Of a stretch of DNA of 64,000 nt, positions 26,951 through 40,416 are shown piece by piece. The stretch's first letter is position 1. Every line of letters begins with the position of its first letter. The translations under genes and the position numbers were made by a program. This DNA comes from Serilophus lunatus (lineage: Eukaryota; Chordata; Aves; Passeriformes; Eurylaimidae): assembly GCA_013399895.1 (NCBI GenBank), contig VXBA01000466.1, forward strand, positions 62,001 through 126,000, written 5' to 3'. The notes under the pieces were generated by a model. The model was not told the origin of the DNA and made no database searches. It saw nothing but the letters and a program-made list of their open reading frames with translations.

Positions 26951-29040
26951 TACATCTTGAGAAGCCAATAAACCCAGACAGAGCCCAACTGCATTTCTTT
27001 GTAAGTAAGCGTAAGAAAAATTAAGGTCTTTCACTGCAATTGTAAACCAAACAAAAACTGTATTATTGAAAAATGTTCAGTAAAGCAGATGTCCCTTAAG
27101 TAGAAACTCTGAAACAAAATCACAACCTAAGTGGCTGAATTTTCGTACCAGTGCACTTTTCTTCTACACAGAGAAAGGACCAAAAGGTTACAGACTATGC
27201 AGGACCTCTGCCTTTTAAAAAAATTCCATTTTCTTCTGAATACTAGAACTTGAGGGCTTTTAAAAAAGGCACTCAGAAACTGTGACCAAATCCTCAATTA
27301 GTGTTAATATCATCTAAAGGGCATCTAAAATTGTTGATTTATGATTTAATGATCCAGTCCTGGGCCAGTAGTTCCAGATGATGGACTAAGAACTGAACAG
27401 GTCAGGAGACTGGACTATCCTCTGTCTATTTATTCTCAGGTGGCCATTGCAGGCGAAGAGAGAAGTGTATGATTGGGCCAGAGGTAGTATGCCTCTTGTC
27501 ATACTGAATTCACACTTAAGGAGAGACACCACCCTCCGGCTGCTGTTCTGATATTTCTTATGATAATCAGACCATCATTTTTTGCTCAGGTTTTTTTTTA
27601 AACAGCTTAATGATTTTCATAAGAAGCAACTTTTAACTACCTTAAATTCTCTTCAATATTTTACTCTTTGTAAATTAAACATTTTCTGTGCCTGCGTATG
27701 TGTAGCTTCTTTGCACTAAAAATGCCTACATTTTATTTCCCCTCAGATAGCACATCCTATCTAGGCATTCAGCTGCCTTTAAGCTAAAATAATCAATTTT
27801 AACTTGAATTGGTCCTCCTTCCTTTTTCATTTAGACTGACAAAATGCAAAGTTTAACTTCTTTATCCTTCCCTTTTTAGTTTTTGTGGGTTTTTTTCATG
27901 TCCTCTGGGGACTCTCTCTACCGTGACTGTTCCCTGGAGTAAAATTCAAGGTCAGAACAGCTGCTTCTTTTATCTGTTTGAATTCCTCAAACATCCTAAA
28001 CCATTTTCACTCTATCTTGATTTTCAGATCTGTTTCTAACAGGCCTACAAATAACACTATCAACTTTGAGAGTAACTACAGCACTCTTTTCTAACATGTT
28101 GGGCTATTGAATAGATACTGTGCTATCAAATCAAATTTTCACTAAGCTCCAACCATTTTTCAGCAGTGACAACATTTTAATACATCCATATTCTTATTTC
28201 AAGGACTTTGCTTTCAAAAGTTAGCATAGCTGTTAGGTTTTACAGACATGTTCTCATCTGTCTGGGTTCTTTACTTGCATCTGCCACTACCATTTACTCT
28301 ACCCAGAATCACAGCCTCCCTCAGATGTTATTCGTATTCTCAAGGAGATAGTAACTAACACACCAGACAGGTTTAATAATCTAGGCAAGTCACTGCTGGC
28401 TGCTTTAAAATTCTCTGTTTACAGTGGTCTCTGAAGTTCAAAAAGCTCAAAAAGGACAGAGTGTGTATTGGCTTAAATTTATTCTCACTATGGCTAATTA
28501 CATTTATAGATCCTTTTGCAAAAAACCTACAGAATCCCAATGATAAAGACATTAAAACTAGAAGTTTCATTATACTGAAGCGTAATGAATTCTCTTGTGG
28601 TTTATCAGCACTCTACACTTAACTCTTCCCAAAACAGTGCTATTGATACCTAAACACTTAGTATATAACTATGCCTTGAAAAAAAACAAGAAGTAAAAAG
28701 AGGGTGCTCTTTAAAAGTAAACGTTTACTATGCCATGGTACTGACCTACAGTGGTATTTCCTATGCTTAGTACACATAGTGCAGTGATATATTTGTATCT
28801 TAACTTTTCCACTCTGTTTATCATTAATGTATTTCTGTTTCATAAAGGAAGGTAACAGCAAGAAAGTCTCTATCATTCAGTATTGATAACACAGCAGTCA
28901 TAGACCTTTAAAAAACAATAAAGTAGTATTACTTTCTATTCTGTTCTCTTTACCCTTCCAACTATTGCTACACTGCCGCAAGCCAGACAAAGAAGTTAAT
29001 GTTTTCTAAGTTAAACAACAGGCTGTCTGCTTATCTGAAA

Positions 29041-29720
29041 ACTTAAAACGTGGTGCAACTTCCAGCTACCTCGGAGCAAGCACAATGCTTAGCAACCCTG
29101 CAGAACGCGAGGGCACCAGGTTTAAGTCCTGTCGCGTGCCTTAGAGAGAACATTCCCAGCCTAAGGAGGCATTGCCAGTACCCTTCCCCCATCACTGCCT
29201 ACTTGCCCCGTGAACTGTAGTTCAAAACAGCTAATAAAGACAAGCTGCATAAGGGTGGGGGGAGGGGAGAAGCAGATATTTGGGCCGGGTCCAGGCCCAC
29301 CTACCGGATAATCCCGGTTCACATCCGACAGCTGTTTATACTTACCTGATGGGCAGCAGGTGCAGGACAAAAGGGTCACACAGCCCTGCAGCACCTGCTG
29401 CCTCCACCCCTGCTCAGGCCACCATGCAGCACCCAGCACCTTCCCCAGTTGGTTCTGGGGAGCATGGCTGCCACCCTTGCTTGGGGCTGTGCCCTCTGAG
29501 TCAGGGAGGCCTCGTGGAGAGTGCCCACCACTCTGCCCTCGGCTCGCTGGAAGCAGCAGGGCAGCTGGGAAGTAGCCTGTGACACCCAGCTGAAGGAGGT
29601 TCCTCAGCTTCACTGGCTCCTGCTGCCTGATTTGAGATGGGGCACAACCCCCTCCTACCAGAAGGGTTCCTCCACCCGACACACCGACTGAAGCAGCTCC
29701 CCATGCTCTTCACTAGGCAT
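29041..29720 (-). other. GC- and CpG-enriched island with minus-strand splice donor, unidentified
   Basis: This 680-bp segment stands out from the AT-rich intron. Its left part (29060-29330) has around ten CpGs, and its right part (29346-29720) is rich in GCTG/CAGC. On the minus strand CCCATCAG is followed by GTAAGTATAAAC, an ideal donor with GT at 29344-29345. A minus-strand frame from 29682 is open through and beyond the donor to 29161; it is glycine/proline/serine-rich and matches no family I know. The island could be an alternative CDKAL1 first or internal exon, an unrelated lncRNA start, or an unrecognised old LTR. A plus-strand AATAAA at about 29233 is compatible with the last option. 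No TATA box or terminal inverted repeats were identified. Confidence 0.4.
29105..29137 (+). other. CpG-bearing hairpin with a tRNA T-arm-like loop
   Basis: ACGCGA at 29105-29110 is the exact reverse complement of TCGCGT at 29132-29137. Between them CAGG (29117-29120) pairs with CCTG (29128-29131) around a 7-base loop TTTAAGT. GGTTTAAGTCC resembles a Pol III B box at 9 of 11 positions. No matching A box or acceptor 5' strand was found upstream, so a tRNA gene is not supported. Confidence 0.3.
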
Positions 29721-31779
29721 TGACATGTAGGAATTACCAGCCCACCACGGGCCCCTCAGTGCCTCCTCCAAAACATACTCGGAGAATTGCTCTAGCTGTA
29801 GGGAGGAAAAGCCAGCTGCTGGTGCTCATGCGTTTCTTTTGGCTCAATCTTAAAAACCACAGAAGTTTTTTCACTTTAATATGCCCAAAGTGCACAGTGA
29901 GCACAGTTTTTGGAACAAATTCTCAAGGAAAAAGAACAATAATTTAGGTGCAGCAGTCAAAGGGCTGGAGATGCCAACCATTTAATCATCATTTAATCAT
30001 CACTGTGTTGTGCTCCTTTTGGTGACACTGTCTGCCCAAACAGTTCTTGTTACATGAAGTATTATTGGCAATGCTGTTACAGCCAACAATGCTTTCAAAC
30101 ATTTTACAGCCAGTTGTACTCAAGAGACCTTGGTGAATAGAGCCAATAGCCTTTCTTCCTCTTTCACAGGTAAAACAGGAAAGGTGAAGGACAGGGAAAA
30201 ATTGGGAAATGAATGACCAGGCCTAAACATTACAAGATATAGGACTAAGGCAACACAGAGGTCTAGGAAGAGAAGGGGAAATAAAAAAAACTCAAGAAAC
30301 AAAGCCAACAACAAAAGCCCAAACCAAACACGATGGCCACAAGTGCTACATTTTTATAGCTTCATGGGATTATGTTTTCATAAACGTCATGTAGTGAACT
30401 AAATTGATTTCACATACAGAGATGAATACTTTTGTTTGCCTGAAACTTGATGAGCTTATTTCTTATGCAGTTAACTGAACAAAGCCCTCTGCTTTTCTAT
30501 GGAGGAATCACAGAGCAAGTTTCTCCAGACTAAGAGAGAGAACTCAAGATCTTTTGACCTAGTATCTCACACATGTATCATGGGAGAGAAACAAGAAAGG
30601 TGGGGGAGGNTAAAAATTGCTTCCACCCTTAAAACTATCTATGAATTTTACAAAAGAGGAAGCAGCAGGCACTGGGCAGCGCACATCTGAAAAAACATTT
30701 GGTCAAAGAGGTAGAAATTATAAACACAGCCCAACCTGCAGTGCATTTGAACAACTTCTCAGGTATGTTAATTATAAAATGTGCTCATTTCTACTAGTAC
30801 TTGACCCAAAAGACACAAGTACATCATTCTGTAATTGATATTCCAGAGGAAAAAAAGAAAAAAAATGCCGTAGGTGCTATTAAAAGAAAAAAGGAAAACA
30901 AGTGGAAGCACAAGACCACTGCGGAAAAATATAAATAGTAAATACCCTCACTTAAACACATCAAAAGACTTATACTGTTAGAACAATTAAACCCTATACA
31001 AAGCCACTCAGAACCCAAGGAGAGAGAGCTTTTTCCATGTAGTGTTAAAAATACAACATGTATCTTCTTTAAGTTCGTACCTGAGTCCAAACAGTGTAAT
31101 CAGCAATAACACAATACTAACAAACCAAATTTTTAAAGTGTTTCATGTAAGATTTAGCACTTGTACTACAAATATTACTTGGAGCATGGTCATAACAACT
31201 CCATGAACAATTGTGAATGACTAAGTAACCAAATGCAGTGATAGGGCACAGTCTAATCAGACTAGTGACAGATTGCATTTGTCACAGAGCACTTCAAATG
31301 ATAAAGTGAAATTTATCCATTACTACAGTAAGAATAGGAAAGGATGGTCAAAGTGTCCAGCAATATTTCCTATGGAAACTATGAAAAAAAGACATACAAT
31401 ATTTGAAAAGAAATCCAAGAGCAATCTTGTAATTAAACATGAATATTGAAACAGTAACTCAACTAGAAAAAGAAAGTTTCCAGAAACCAGATGGTGTAAA
31501 TTTGGTTTATATTTATGTATTTTAGTAGTAATATACATTCTTTTCTTAAGTCTATATCATAATACAACATAAAGAAACTCCTCCCACTGAATAATGTCAA
31601 ATTAACTGTAATTTATACATTTCTAGTAGTAAATTGGCCAGGAGTGTGGAAAGGTATATCCTACCAGGTACATCTTATGAATGAAGAAATTAACACACTT
31701 CGCAGCCTGCACTGCAGGTAAAGAGCTAGGACATCCATTTGATTAGACCAATTAACAACAAAAACTTCCTTCACAGAAA
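29721..31779. other. Unique intronic sequence, no gene found
   Basis: AT-rich sequence with only short chance open frames. It contains an immediate duplication of CATTTAATCAT near 29980-30001 and one ambiguous base at 30610 within a G-rich run. Confidence 0.5.
30610..30610. other. Ambiguous base (N)
   Basis: A single unresolved base directly after TGGGGGAGG. This looks like local sequencing or polishing uncertainty at a G run rather than a scaffold gap. Confidence 1.
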
Positions 31780-31868
31780 GACCTTCAAAAATCTGTTCCT
31801 GAAAGCAGGGGTATGAGACCATAGGATATCCAGAGGTGCCTTCCAGTCTCAACCTTTCAGTGATTCTA
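31780..31868 (+). mobile_element. CR1 LINE 3'-terminal fragment
   Basis: The stretch GCAGGGGTATGAGACC...ATCCAGAGGTGCCTTCC followed by AACCTTTCAGTGATTCTA matches the well-known 3' end of bird CR1 elements (GCAGGGG...CCAGAGGTCCCTTCCAACC...TGTGATTCT). The right edge at 31868 is clear; the left edge is approximate because the upstream part has diverged. No reverse-transcriptase coding remains. Short 5'-truncated copies are the usual form of CR1. Confidence 0.75.
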
Positions 31869-34800
31869 GGAAATAAAATTCTCCCAGCTTCCACATATGA
31901 AAATATGACATCAGCTAAGGTGTTACATGAGGTTTGGCAAGGTCCTGTGAAGGTAGTGTCATGCATATTTTCCATCTATAAAGTATGCTATGGAATTTTC
32001 TGAATACTCTGGGGAAAACAGATGTGTTCACAATGATTTTAAGTGTCTCATTTAGATGTCTAAACAAGGAGATTATTTACCTATATAGGCAGTGGAAACT
32101 GGACTTTAGTTCTTAACTTCTGCACATCTTGGGTAGGTAACCTAAGTGCATAACATATTAAGAGAAGCCACAAAGCAATTTTCTTCTTCCTTGGAACAAA
32201 CTATCTCATTTTAAAAAATGCAACTATGGAAAATAACTTCCAGTGTGTTTGAAATCCTGTTCTCTTGTGCCATTTTCTGTCGGTTTGACAAAAAGCTTAA
32301 AAAAACTCAGCAAGATATAGACTTAGGCGCATCAAACCAAAACTGCTCAATTACACATCCAAAATCAAGAAAATGCATCTTTAAGACTGAAACCTACTGC
32401 ATCACATGAAGTCTACCAACATTATCCTTCCTTTACGTGTTCATTTAATGGCAGAAAAATCCAACTTCCACTCTCCGTGTTGAGAATTGAAAACACAAAC
32501 CACTACTTTAAATGGAAGAGCAAGATTCAGAGAACAGTAGAAACATTTAAGTCTTGCAGGGATTTTGCAGGATTTAATTAAAAGCTGCAAGACATACTTA
32601 CGGATATGTCCTTTTAAAAAAATTCATGCCTTTGGCATGTAGTAATATATGAGACTTCAGCCACTCAATAGTTCCTTGTATTAGTGCCCAGCTTGTCTTA
32701 CTGTGCATACATTATGGTTAATATTAAATGATTTCATCTTTAGTGTGTACCTGGGGGGAGGGGGGCACTGCCCACTGGGAGGAGCTTTTGTGCCTTGCTA
32801 GCGCATATTTCTGCCTTCTACAGCTTTGTCTGCATCAGAAGTCTGGAACCAGAAATTCCCCATAAGTAATCACAAGAATGACTGTGACAAGTAACATGGC
32901 TCAGGCATTCTTAAACAATGACGTTTATCAATGTAACATCTTCAGAGACTTCTGGATTTCTAAATTTCCCCTTAGTCATGTCTTAGGTAAGATTGACATA
33001 AGGTTAGCCACATCTAGCCAGGAAGCATTTTAGATAATTACATGCACTGAAACAATGGAAGGGTAAGTTTGTACTTCTTTTTCCAGTGGGCATACCCAAT
33101 AGCCACCTGGCTGTATGGTGCTATTTAAAGATTACATGTTAGCATGCATTGTGCATGCCATTCAGGAAACTATTGAGGATACTAATCACCACACAGACTA
33201 GTTGAAAATTAACATATTAGGAGAAGCCCTCCAGTGTGTTCAGACAGTGAGTCAGCTTCTAAAACCAGAACAGAAGTAACTGATACAACTAATTTTCCCC
33301 CAGACAGTGAAGCAACACACTCTGTGTATTCCAGGTGTTTTGTAGCATGTGAAGATTTGAGTTTAATCTCACAGACTACAGAACAGTGTGGATCCTTGAA
33401 CTGTTCTTAGCTATTTCTTTCCCATCTGACTCAGCACTGGGAAAAAAAGAAGGTTCAAACCTTACATTTTCACAAATGTAACTGTACACTAGATGTGCAT
33501 TTCCACAACTCAGAACCCACACACTGCTAATGCCACAAAAATAGCTGCAGTTATTCTTCAGATGTTCTCTCAGCACCAAAATAAGGAACGCAGACTTGTT
33601 TGACTATCTTCCCCCTCACTTACAAAATTATATCAGCACTTTTGAGTGCTGAGGAGTAGGTCCGTTCTATAATAAGAATTTGTAGGATATTACATTTCTC
33701 AACAGACCTACTTTCCTGTATGTATGGAAAAATGAATTGAAACTATTCCTCTCCCCTTACACTACCTCTGAGATCATACTCCAGAAAGAAGGCAATACTT
33801 CTTTTCCTACAATCAATGCACCATCAGAAAGAATGAACCAAATTTTAGACCTGCATATCTAGCAACTACCTCACACTTAATATGGTCCCTACTGTAGATG
33901 ACCCAAATGTATTTAATACTGCTTTATATATTCTGGTACATTTTTGTGCAATACACTAGTGTTTCTAAAGTCATATTCTGATTACAATAAAGTTGCTCAA
34001 GTACAATACATTTGGCTAGCATAGCTTACTGCTTAGAGCATGTAAATCAGAGAGTACACAGCTTGATATTTAATTTGCTGAAATGAATACGACTATGACA
34101 ACTAGAAAATGAAAGAATTTATTCTGAAACATCTAAGGACAGAAACAGTAAAACCATAAATCACCACAAAATCATAAAATAAATTTTTGTATTTAAAATA
34201 TCCGTTAGAGAAAAGAAATCAGCAGGTTCTCCACATGTACTGTTCAAGTTAACACCTACTAGCAGGATGAAGCTGTTCAAAGAAATCAAACTGAAATAAT
34301 AATCACTGCAATGGTATTAACAGACTTTTTTCAGGCTACTTTAATCTTAAAGTCTGTCCAAGAAATTAGCAGAGCACATACATGTGACTTACTGGCAAAA
34401 AAGAAAAAGGAAGATAATTGAGCCAAAATTATTTTTTTATAACATTGCTGCCCTCTTCTGGTTTAAAACATCTCATTCTCCATACTTCATATATTAGTTA
34501 ATCCATCTCAACTAATTACATTACAGTCATATGGAATATGTTCAGAATTAATAAATTAATTTAGTCTAGCACACAAGTAATTCTGGCATGCTAAGACTCC
34601 CACACACATCTAACTGTTAAAATTTCAGAGTTGTGAATTAAAACCTATTATTAAAATTGATTGCTACTACAGTTTCTAAAAATGAACCATTGAACTCAAG
34701 TATAGGAGTCAGCTTTGGCATCATGACAGTGATCAACTTAAGGTTATCAAGAGAAGAGAAAACCAAAAGAAGAATTTGAAAGTGCTTATTCCAAAATGTA

Positions 34801-37800
34801 TAAGACAGAATCAAATCTTGTATCTATTCAGGCACAGAGTTTTCAATTGTTCCATTACAGAAATACATTTAGCAAACGCAATTCAATAATAAAAAAAATA
34901 AAAAAATAAAAATTCAATAAACACAGTAACTCATCATTAAAAGACTTTATTGCGTGCTTTATTGTGAACTAAGCACTTTTCATATTGCCAGGATCCAGAA
35001 AACCAGGCAGACATAAGTAAGATCTACCCTTCTTTCCTGCCAAAACATCAAACAACTCTGTAGAGAATTCCAAAATAAAAAACACTGAGCATAAGTTTAT
35101 GTGCTGCTTAGGGGCTCAAGCAATTCAAAATATTCTGCCTTCATGATGCACATAGCATGGTTCATTCCCTTCCCTGTTCCCACATGCCTTGACTCCCACC
35201 AACTTGGCAGTGGGATCAGAACCTCTCTCACTTTCGCTGAGGAGCTGAAGAGCAGCTTCCTAATAGCAGGCTTAAAGAATAACATACCACAAGAGTTCAT
35301 CATGGTTTTCTGTCTAGCTCTAAACTAAAGAGAACCTTATGATTCAGATTTAACCACCTTTGCAGTTCTTCTTTCTCTGCTTTACCGCACAACAATGTTT
35401 TCACTTCTCATTTCATGAGCTTTATCTCTACTATTCATATAATTATTCTCCTGAAGACAGAAAAAATTAAATACATTGTCAAACAAATATAAATAAATTT
35501 ATTAGAAGTTTTTCATTAACCACCAAGTATTTATAGCAACTGAGCCATTACTCACATAGAGGAAGTTGCACAGTAATGAGTATTTCACTTGTGATGACCT
35601 ACAGATTCTAGGCAAACACAAATCCCCTTTCTCTTACTGCGTTAAGTTAAATTTCTTATGTTAAAAGTTTTCATGTCACAGCTGGTTTTTGTCCTAAGAA
35701 TGCAAATACTATCAGTGAAAGACACTATAGTCCAAACTAGAAGTTTGCTTAGAATCAACTATCTTTCGAAGTTATGCCTTTGTTTTAGTTTGTTGGTTGG
35801 TTTTTGTTGGCTCTTTCATCAGCTGTTATAGAATTAAAGGATTCAGCTTAATCTTTAAAAATGTAACATATATACTTTGGAGGATGGAGAGGGAGAAGAG
35901 AGATCTCTGAAGTTTGAGAGCTGCTGCTTCTGTTTAACTTGGAAATGCCATTGCTACTGACAGTTGCCATCTCGTATCACAAGCCAAGAGAAGGCCAACA
36001 GAAACAGTACCAGAGACTTATGCCTGCAAGGATAAAAGAAGGTTTTTTTCCTCAGGAAAGAAACTTGCTATCTAGGCAAGTGTGACAGAGATTTGAGGTA
36101 GAGGCAGAAACTGCATTTAAAAGACAAACAACACATACACTAAAATCTCGCAAGCCAAGATTTTCATAAAATAATGTGCTGCTATTTTCCACTCCTCTGT
36201 TCAAAACTGTACTTCCCTTGATTTAGGACAGAAACTCTTAAGATATTTCTTGCCTAGTAGTATGCACTTCACTAGTAAAGTTTTCTAGCAAAACATCCGC
36301 AAACCAAACAATCCAAACCAAAATCTTTTACATTTCAATTGCTGATTGAAAAATGCAATCTTACCCTCCTCTCCCAAATCAATTTCTCAGCTGCAGTTCC
36401 TAAACTGAACACCCTTGGGCCTTTCTCACTGGGTATGAAACAGACAGAAAGAACGAAGAAAAGCTAACTGAACTCCAAGTCCACATCAGACATTAAACTC
36501 TAGGGATAGCTTAGGAGACAGTCAAAATGCCACCATTGTTCTCAGGCCCTGAAGCTATAATCATCAACAACATAACAACATAGATAAGCTAAGCGGGTAA
36601 ATGGACCCCAGATTTTTGCAAACATATGAGATACACACCTGTACATTTAAGTATCACCAGTTTTAATAATGCCCATTTAAAAGACTAATTCACATAAACA
36701 TGGTATCTGTCTTTTGTTTGCTGTTAGAGAAAGGAACATGCTCAAAAGAATCATCTTGGACCCTGTACCCTTGAAAGAGAGAAAAATTAATATATATGTG
36801 GCAGTAGGACAAAAAAAATCCTGAATCTTCATTCTTCCCTTGAGTGTTACAAAATGTTCCACCTTAGTAAGATCAATGAGATAAACACAATATTCCAGCA
36901 CTCTAATCAAAAAAACTATTTGAAGTACACGAAGGGCAGCACATCCCAAGAGTTGTACAGCCTCTCAGCTCACCACCTGCAGAGGTAATTTATCCACCAG
37001 GCCATGAGATGTTGATGCATTCTTCTGATAAAGGACTGCAACCAAATCAATTCTAAAAAACAGATCACTCAGGCTTTCTTTCTGCAAGGGTTCCCAGAAG
37101 TGACACAGAGGGTTTAATAATGTTCAGAACTGACTGGCTTTTGTCAAGCTGATAAATTTGAATGTCTTTCCCATCCATAGTTTTTTCATTCAAAGTTTAC
37201 AGTGATTAAACTTTTATATCCTCCATACGTGCAGCATAGATTATCATCCCACTTACAGACATGTGCAAATTAAAACTTCCATTGTTTTTGTGCTTACCTT
37301 ATAAATCAGCATAAACCTACAAAATCTGGATTTGTTTGGAACTTAAGCTAAATAGATATACCAGGAGCCACCTCAGAAATTTAGATTTGTTTAGAAGTGG
37401 TTTTATACTTAACCATATTTTTTTCCCCTTAAATGCTGTAATAGGGCAGGGTCCAGTTAAGACTTCTGGGTGAAACTTACCCAAGATATTACTCCACTGA
37501 CCTCCATGTAGTTACAACAAGTATAAGCATGGCCCTGGTGCACACTATTAGAATATTTAGACGTCAGATTCAGCAATGTTCTTTTTTTTATTAGGGAACA
37601 AACAGTGCAAAATTATATCATGACTCATATTCAGTAAGGAAAAAATGAGATTTATCAAAATGTCAAAGATGTATAAAAGATGTATTAAACCAGAAAACCT
37701 ACATAAATTAGAAAACATTTCACAATAATACAAACTACAGCCCTTGGTCCAGTAAATGCTCGGAAAATACTGCACACTCTCAGACATGTAAATGCACATA

Positions 37801-39973
37801 CACAGATCAGCTACCAAGTGCAGATGAATCACAGAAAAATGCATCTAAGAGACATTAAGTCTACTCTACATGAGACTACAACCAAACTGGCAAATTTGAA
37901 ACATTTAGTGTTCTTGTGTAAATAGTGTCCTTCAAGGCACCAAGCTCCTATTCCTTTTTGAAATTTGAAAAATACACATCCCCATTTCCCATAGTAATTA
38001 CCACAAATGAATCACAGTTGTCATATTTCAGTTTGCACAGTGATTCCAAGGAGCAAAAGGCATTTGTAGTGTTTTCAACTACCAACCATTTGTTCCCATT
38101 ACCTATTTCAAAGAAATGCAAGTAGTGTAAGGCTTACAGATTTCCACTCAAGGAAACAGAAAACATGGATGCCTGTCTGGAGGAATTCTTAGTATTTTTC
38201 ATCACCCATTTAAGACATACACATATCAGTATAGATAGCTGATGCATGCATTCAAATACTAGTTACTGCCTTAAAATATAACAGGAGCAGCTTTTCCTAT
38301 AAGCCATTTTAAGAGAAGGTTAAAGACATGCAATACATGCCTCAGCAAGCTCTAGAAGGGTGTATTAATACATTCCACTCATAAGAGCTGCTGTTTTGCA
38401 GCATACCCACTCCAGTGTTTGGGACTATAACCAACTAGGAGAGGAGATACTGAACAGACCAAGGGCTGTTCCAAGTCTGTGCAGTCCAGGCTTGGGGGAT
38501 AGCAGAATTAATGAGGAAATGAGAAAAAAGCAGATGGTGCTGCAGTACTTCTTCCTGCGTATCTGCCACCTCAAGCGGTTTCTATACAGGCAAAGCCCTG
38601 GGGCCCCACCTGGTAGACATATAATTACCCTAAATGTGCACTTATGTTTCATTACACCTTAACCATCACTATGCACACTGATTACAAGTATCAATTCATT
38701 TCATTTTCATACACCTCTGCAGTTGTACAGCATTCAACTGTGAAAATTCAGCACTCTCGTCACTCCTAAAACAAGGCCCATGCTGATAAACAGCAGTGGG
38801 CAAATTATTTGTCACTCTGTAGGGTGCCAGTAGGGTTTGATAAGGATGACATCACTCCCATTTTACCAATAACAATGACACTAACAAGAACATGTAATCA
38901 GCAAGCCTCAGTGCTTGGTCTAGCTGTGGCAGGTGCAACTCTTTTTATGCTGCAAGTAAGCCAGCCAGCATTAGCTTCCAGCACAAGTACAAAACTATTT
39001 ATTTTATCAGAATGTTAAACAGAAGTTGGCTTCCATACGGCACTGCAGCTGCTGTCGCTGCTTCTACAGATGCTTTCATTAATTTTATCAAGGACATACT
39101 GAAGTAAGTGCTTGATCAGCACAATGGCTATTTAGGAACAGCTGGAGAAATGAAACAATTAACTTAAGGAGACTATGCAAACCCAATACGCAAATTACAA
39201 TAATTAAATATATTTTTAAAATGCATTAAAATGCATGTAACAATGGAGCACAAATCCTTATAAAGCAAGAGTTGCAGTGGAGATGAGGATGGGCAAGAAA
39301 ACAAAAGTTTCACAGCTCTAACTTTCTTATATCTAAATAATATTCCTGTAACCTGTAAAAACCCATGTCACAGAAATTTTAACATAATACCTACTCAGGT
39401 ACTTTAAAAATTAAGTTACAGCAAAGGGTATTGCAGTTTATAGTAGCCAAGCATGAAAATGACTTTAAAATCCTTACAGAACTTTCATTTTATTATTTGT
39501 TGTGAAGAGATATTTTGACACAGAAGACTAGAAATGTAAAAATGTTATTTAAGACACATTTACTCCTTTGAATATTTGAAGACCCAAACACTGTATTTAA
39601 ATATAAGATATAAATTATGTTTTACTTATCCTTCAGGAAAAAAAAACTCACATCGGGCTCTAATAAAGCATTAAAAAAATTCACTTGCTTACTGTTTATT
39701 CAAACTCTCATAGATAAGCAAACACTGACATCTGGTTGATTAAATCTCAAAGAAAATTTATATGCTTATGTTTGCGAAAAACTTTTCACTTAACGGTGGA
39801 AGATGAGTAGCTCAAGTTTCATCTCCCTGCATTTTCAGGGCCATGCAGCTACCACTCCTCACAGATTTTTGAAAGAACAGCAACAGAGAAATTAATGCTA
39901 TCTTTATTATCATCCGTCCTTCTGCCCAGGATAATAAGGGTTTTCTGCAATGCTACTATTCCCACTACTGCAG
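31869..39973. other. Unique AT-rich intronic sequence, no gene found
   Basis: Open frames are short and unrecognised. The segment includes a G-rich stretch at about 32752-32767 and an A/T low-complexity stretch at 34889-34918. No transposon was identified. Confidence 0.5.
34889..34918. repeat. A-rich low-complexity tract
   Basis: Irregular AATAAAAAAA-type repeats without a coding or transposon context. Confidence 0.7.
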
Positions 39974-40243
39974 TCTGGGAATAATATAAGCAGATGCAGG
40001 TATTATGTATTTACAAACAAGGAAAAAGAAACACTCCTGAGGAATGGCAAAAATAATGGAGAGTGTTCTTCACAGCAGAAAATCTGGTGCAGGAGACAAT
40101 AATTACCCTCACAAAAGTGCTCTGGGTAATTTTACTGAAGCTGGCTCAGCCGGATGCAGTCTGCCCTCCACAGATGTGAAAGACTATCCCAGATGCCACA
40201 TGCTGCCTTCACTATGGGGTATGGCAGTGGGAGGCCGCAGCAG
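39974..40243 (+). other. Candidate exon A of an antisense transcript (speculative)
   Basis: On the strand opposite CDKAL1, a pyrimidine-leaning stretch ends in CACTACTGCAG (39963-39973). At the far end CCGCAGCAG is followed by the donor GTGAGC (40244-40249). An ATG at 40044 opens a frame that stays open to the donor. Splicing over the 86-bp intron to 40330 keeps the frame open for 23 more codons. Neither the peptide nor the transcript is recognised; good splice strings occur by chance in 64 kb, so this is a hypothesis. Confidence 0.2.
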
Positions 40244-40329
40244 GTGAGCCCAAAGAAATCACTCCTGTGATGTTGTGGGCAGATTTTGTCCAGCCATACC
40301 ATCTGAAGCTCTCTCCTCTCTACACCTAG

Positions 40330-40416
40330 GAATGGTAAGAAGCTTCTCCTTGTATGGAAGGCAGAAAAATACACTCTACCTGCAGAAACTGGAAAGCACT
40401 AAAGGAGGAAGAAAAG
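40330..40416 (+). other. Candidate exon B of an antisense transcript (speculative)
   Basis: The exon is preceded by a good polypyrimidine tract and acceptor (CTCTCTCCTCTCTACACCTAG) and followed by GTAAGT, a perfect donor, at 40417-40422. The 86-bp intron before it is a plausible size for birds. If joined to candidate exon A, the frame ends at TAA 40400-40402, only 14 bases before the donor, giving about 90 codons in total. A non-coding transcript is equally possible. Confidence 0.22.

Larger units (their letters stand above)
14082..29040. other. Unique AT-rich intronic sequence, no gene found
   Basis: About 15 kb with only short random open frames. It contains an 18-base A run at 19368-19385, a pyrimidine run at about 22888-22908, a small CpG-enriched patch at 22620-22800, and a motif-dense stretch at 26770-26950. 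No LINE, LTR or DNA transposon is recognised. Confidence 0.55.

Noticed and set aside
29060..29140. tRNA gene
   Set aside because: A B-box-like string and a T-arm-like hairpin are present, but no A box, anticodon arm or matching acceptor stem.
29161..29682. 173-codon minus-strand open frame in the GC island as a protein gene
   Set aside because: GC-rich DNA has few stop codons, the peptide is low-complexity, and the frame ignores the splice donor within it. Kept only as part of the island finding.
32752..32785. G-quadruplex in a G-rich run
   Set aside because: Only two long G runs lie close together and the third is far away, so it does not meet the four-run rule well.
34937..34985. Possible MIR-like SINE core
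   Set aside because: Only a loose resemblance over about 40 bases with gaps, insufficient to call.
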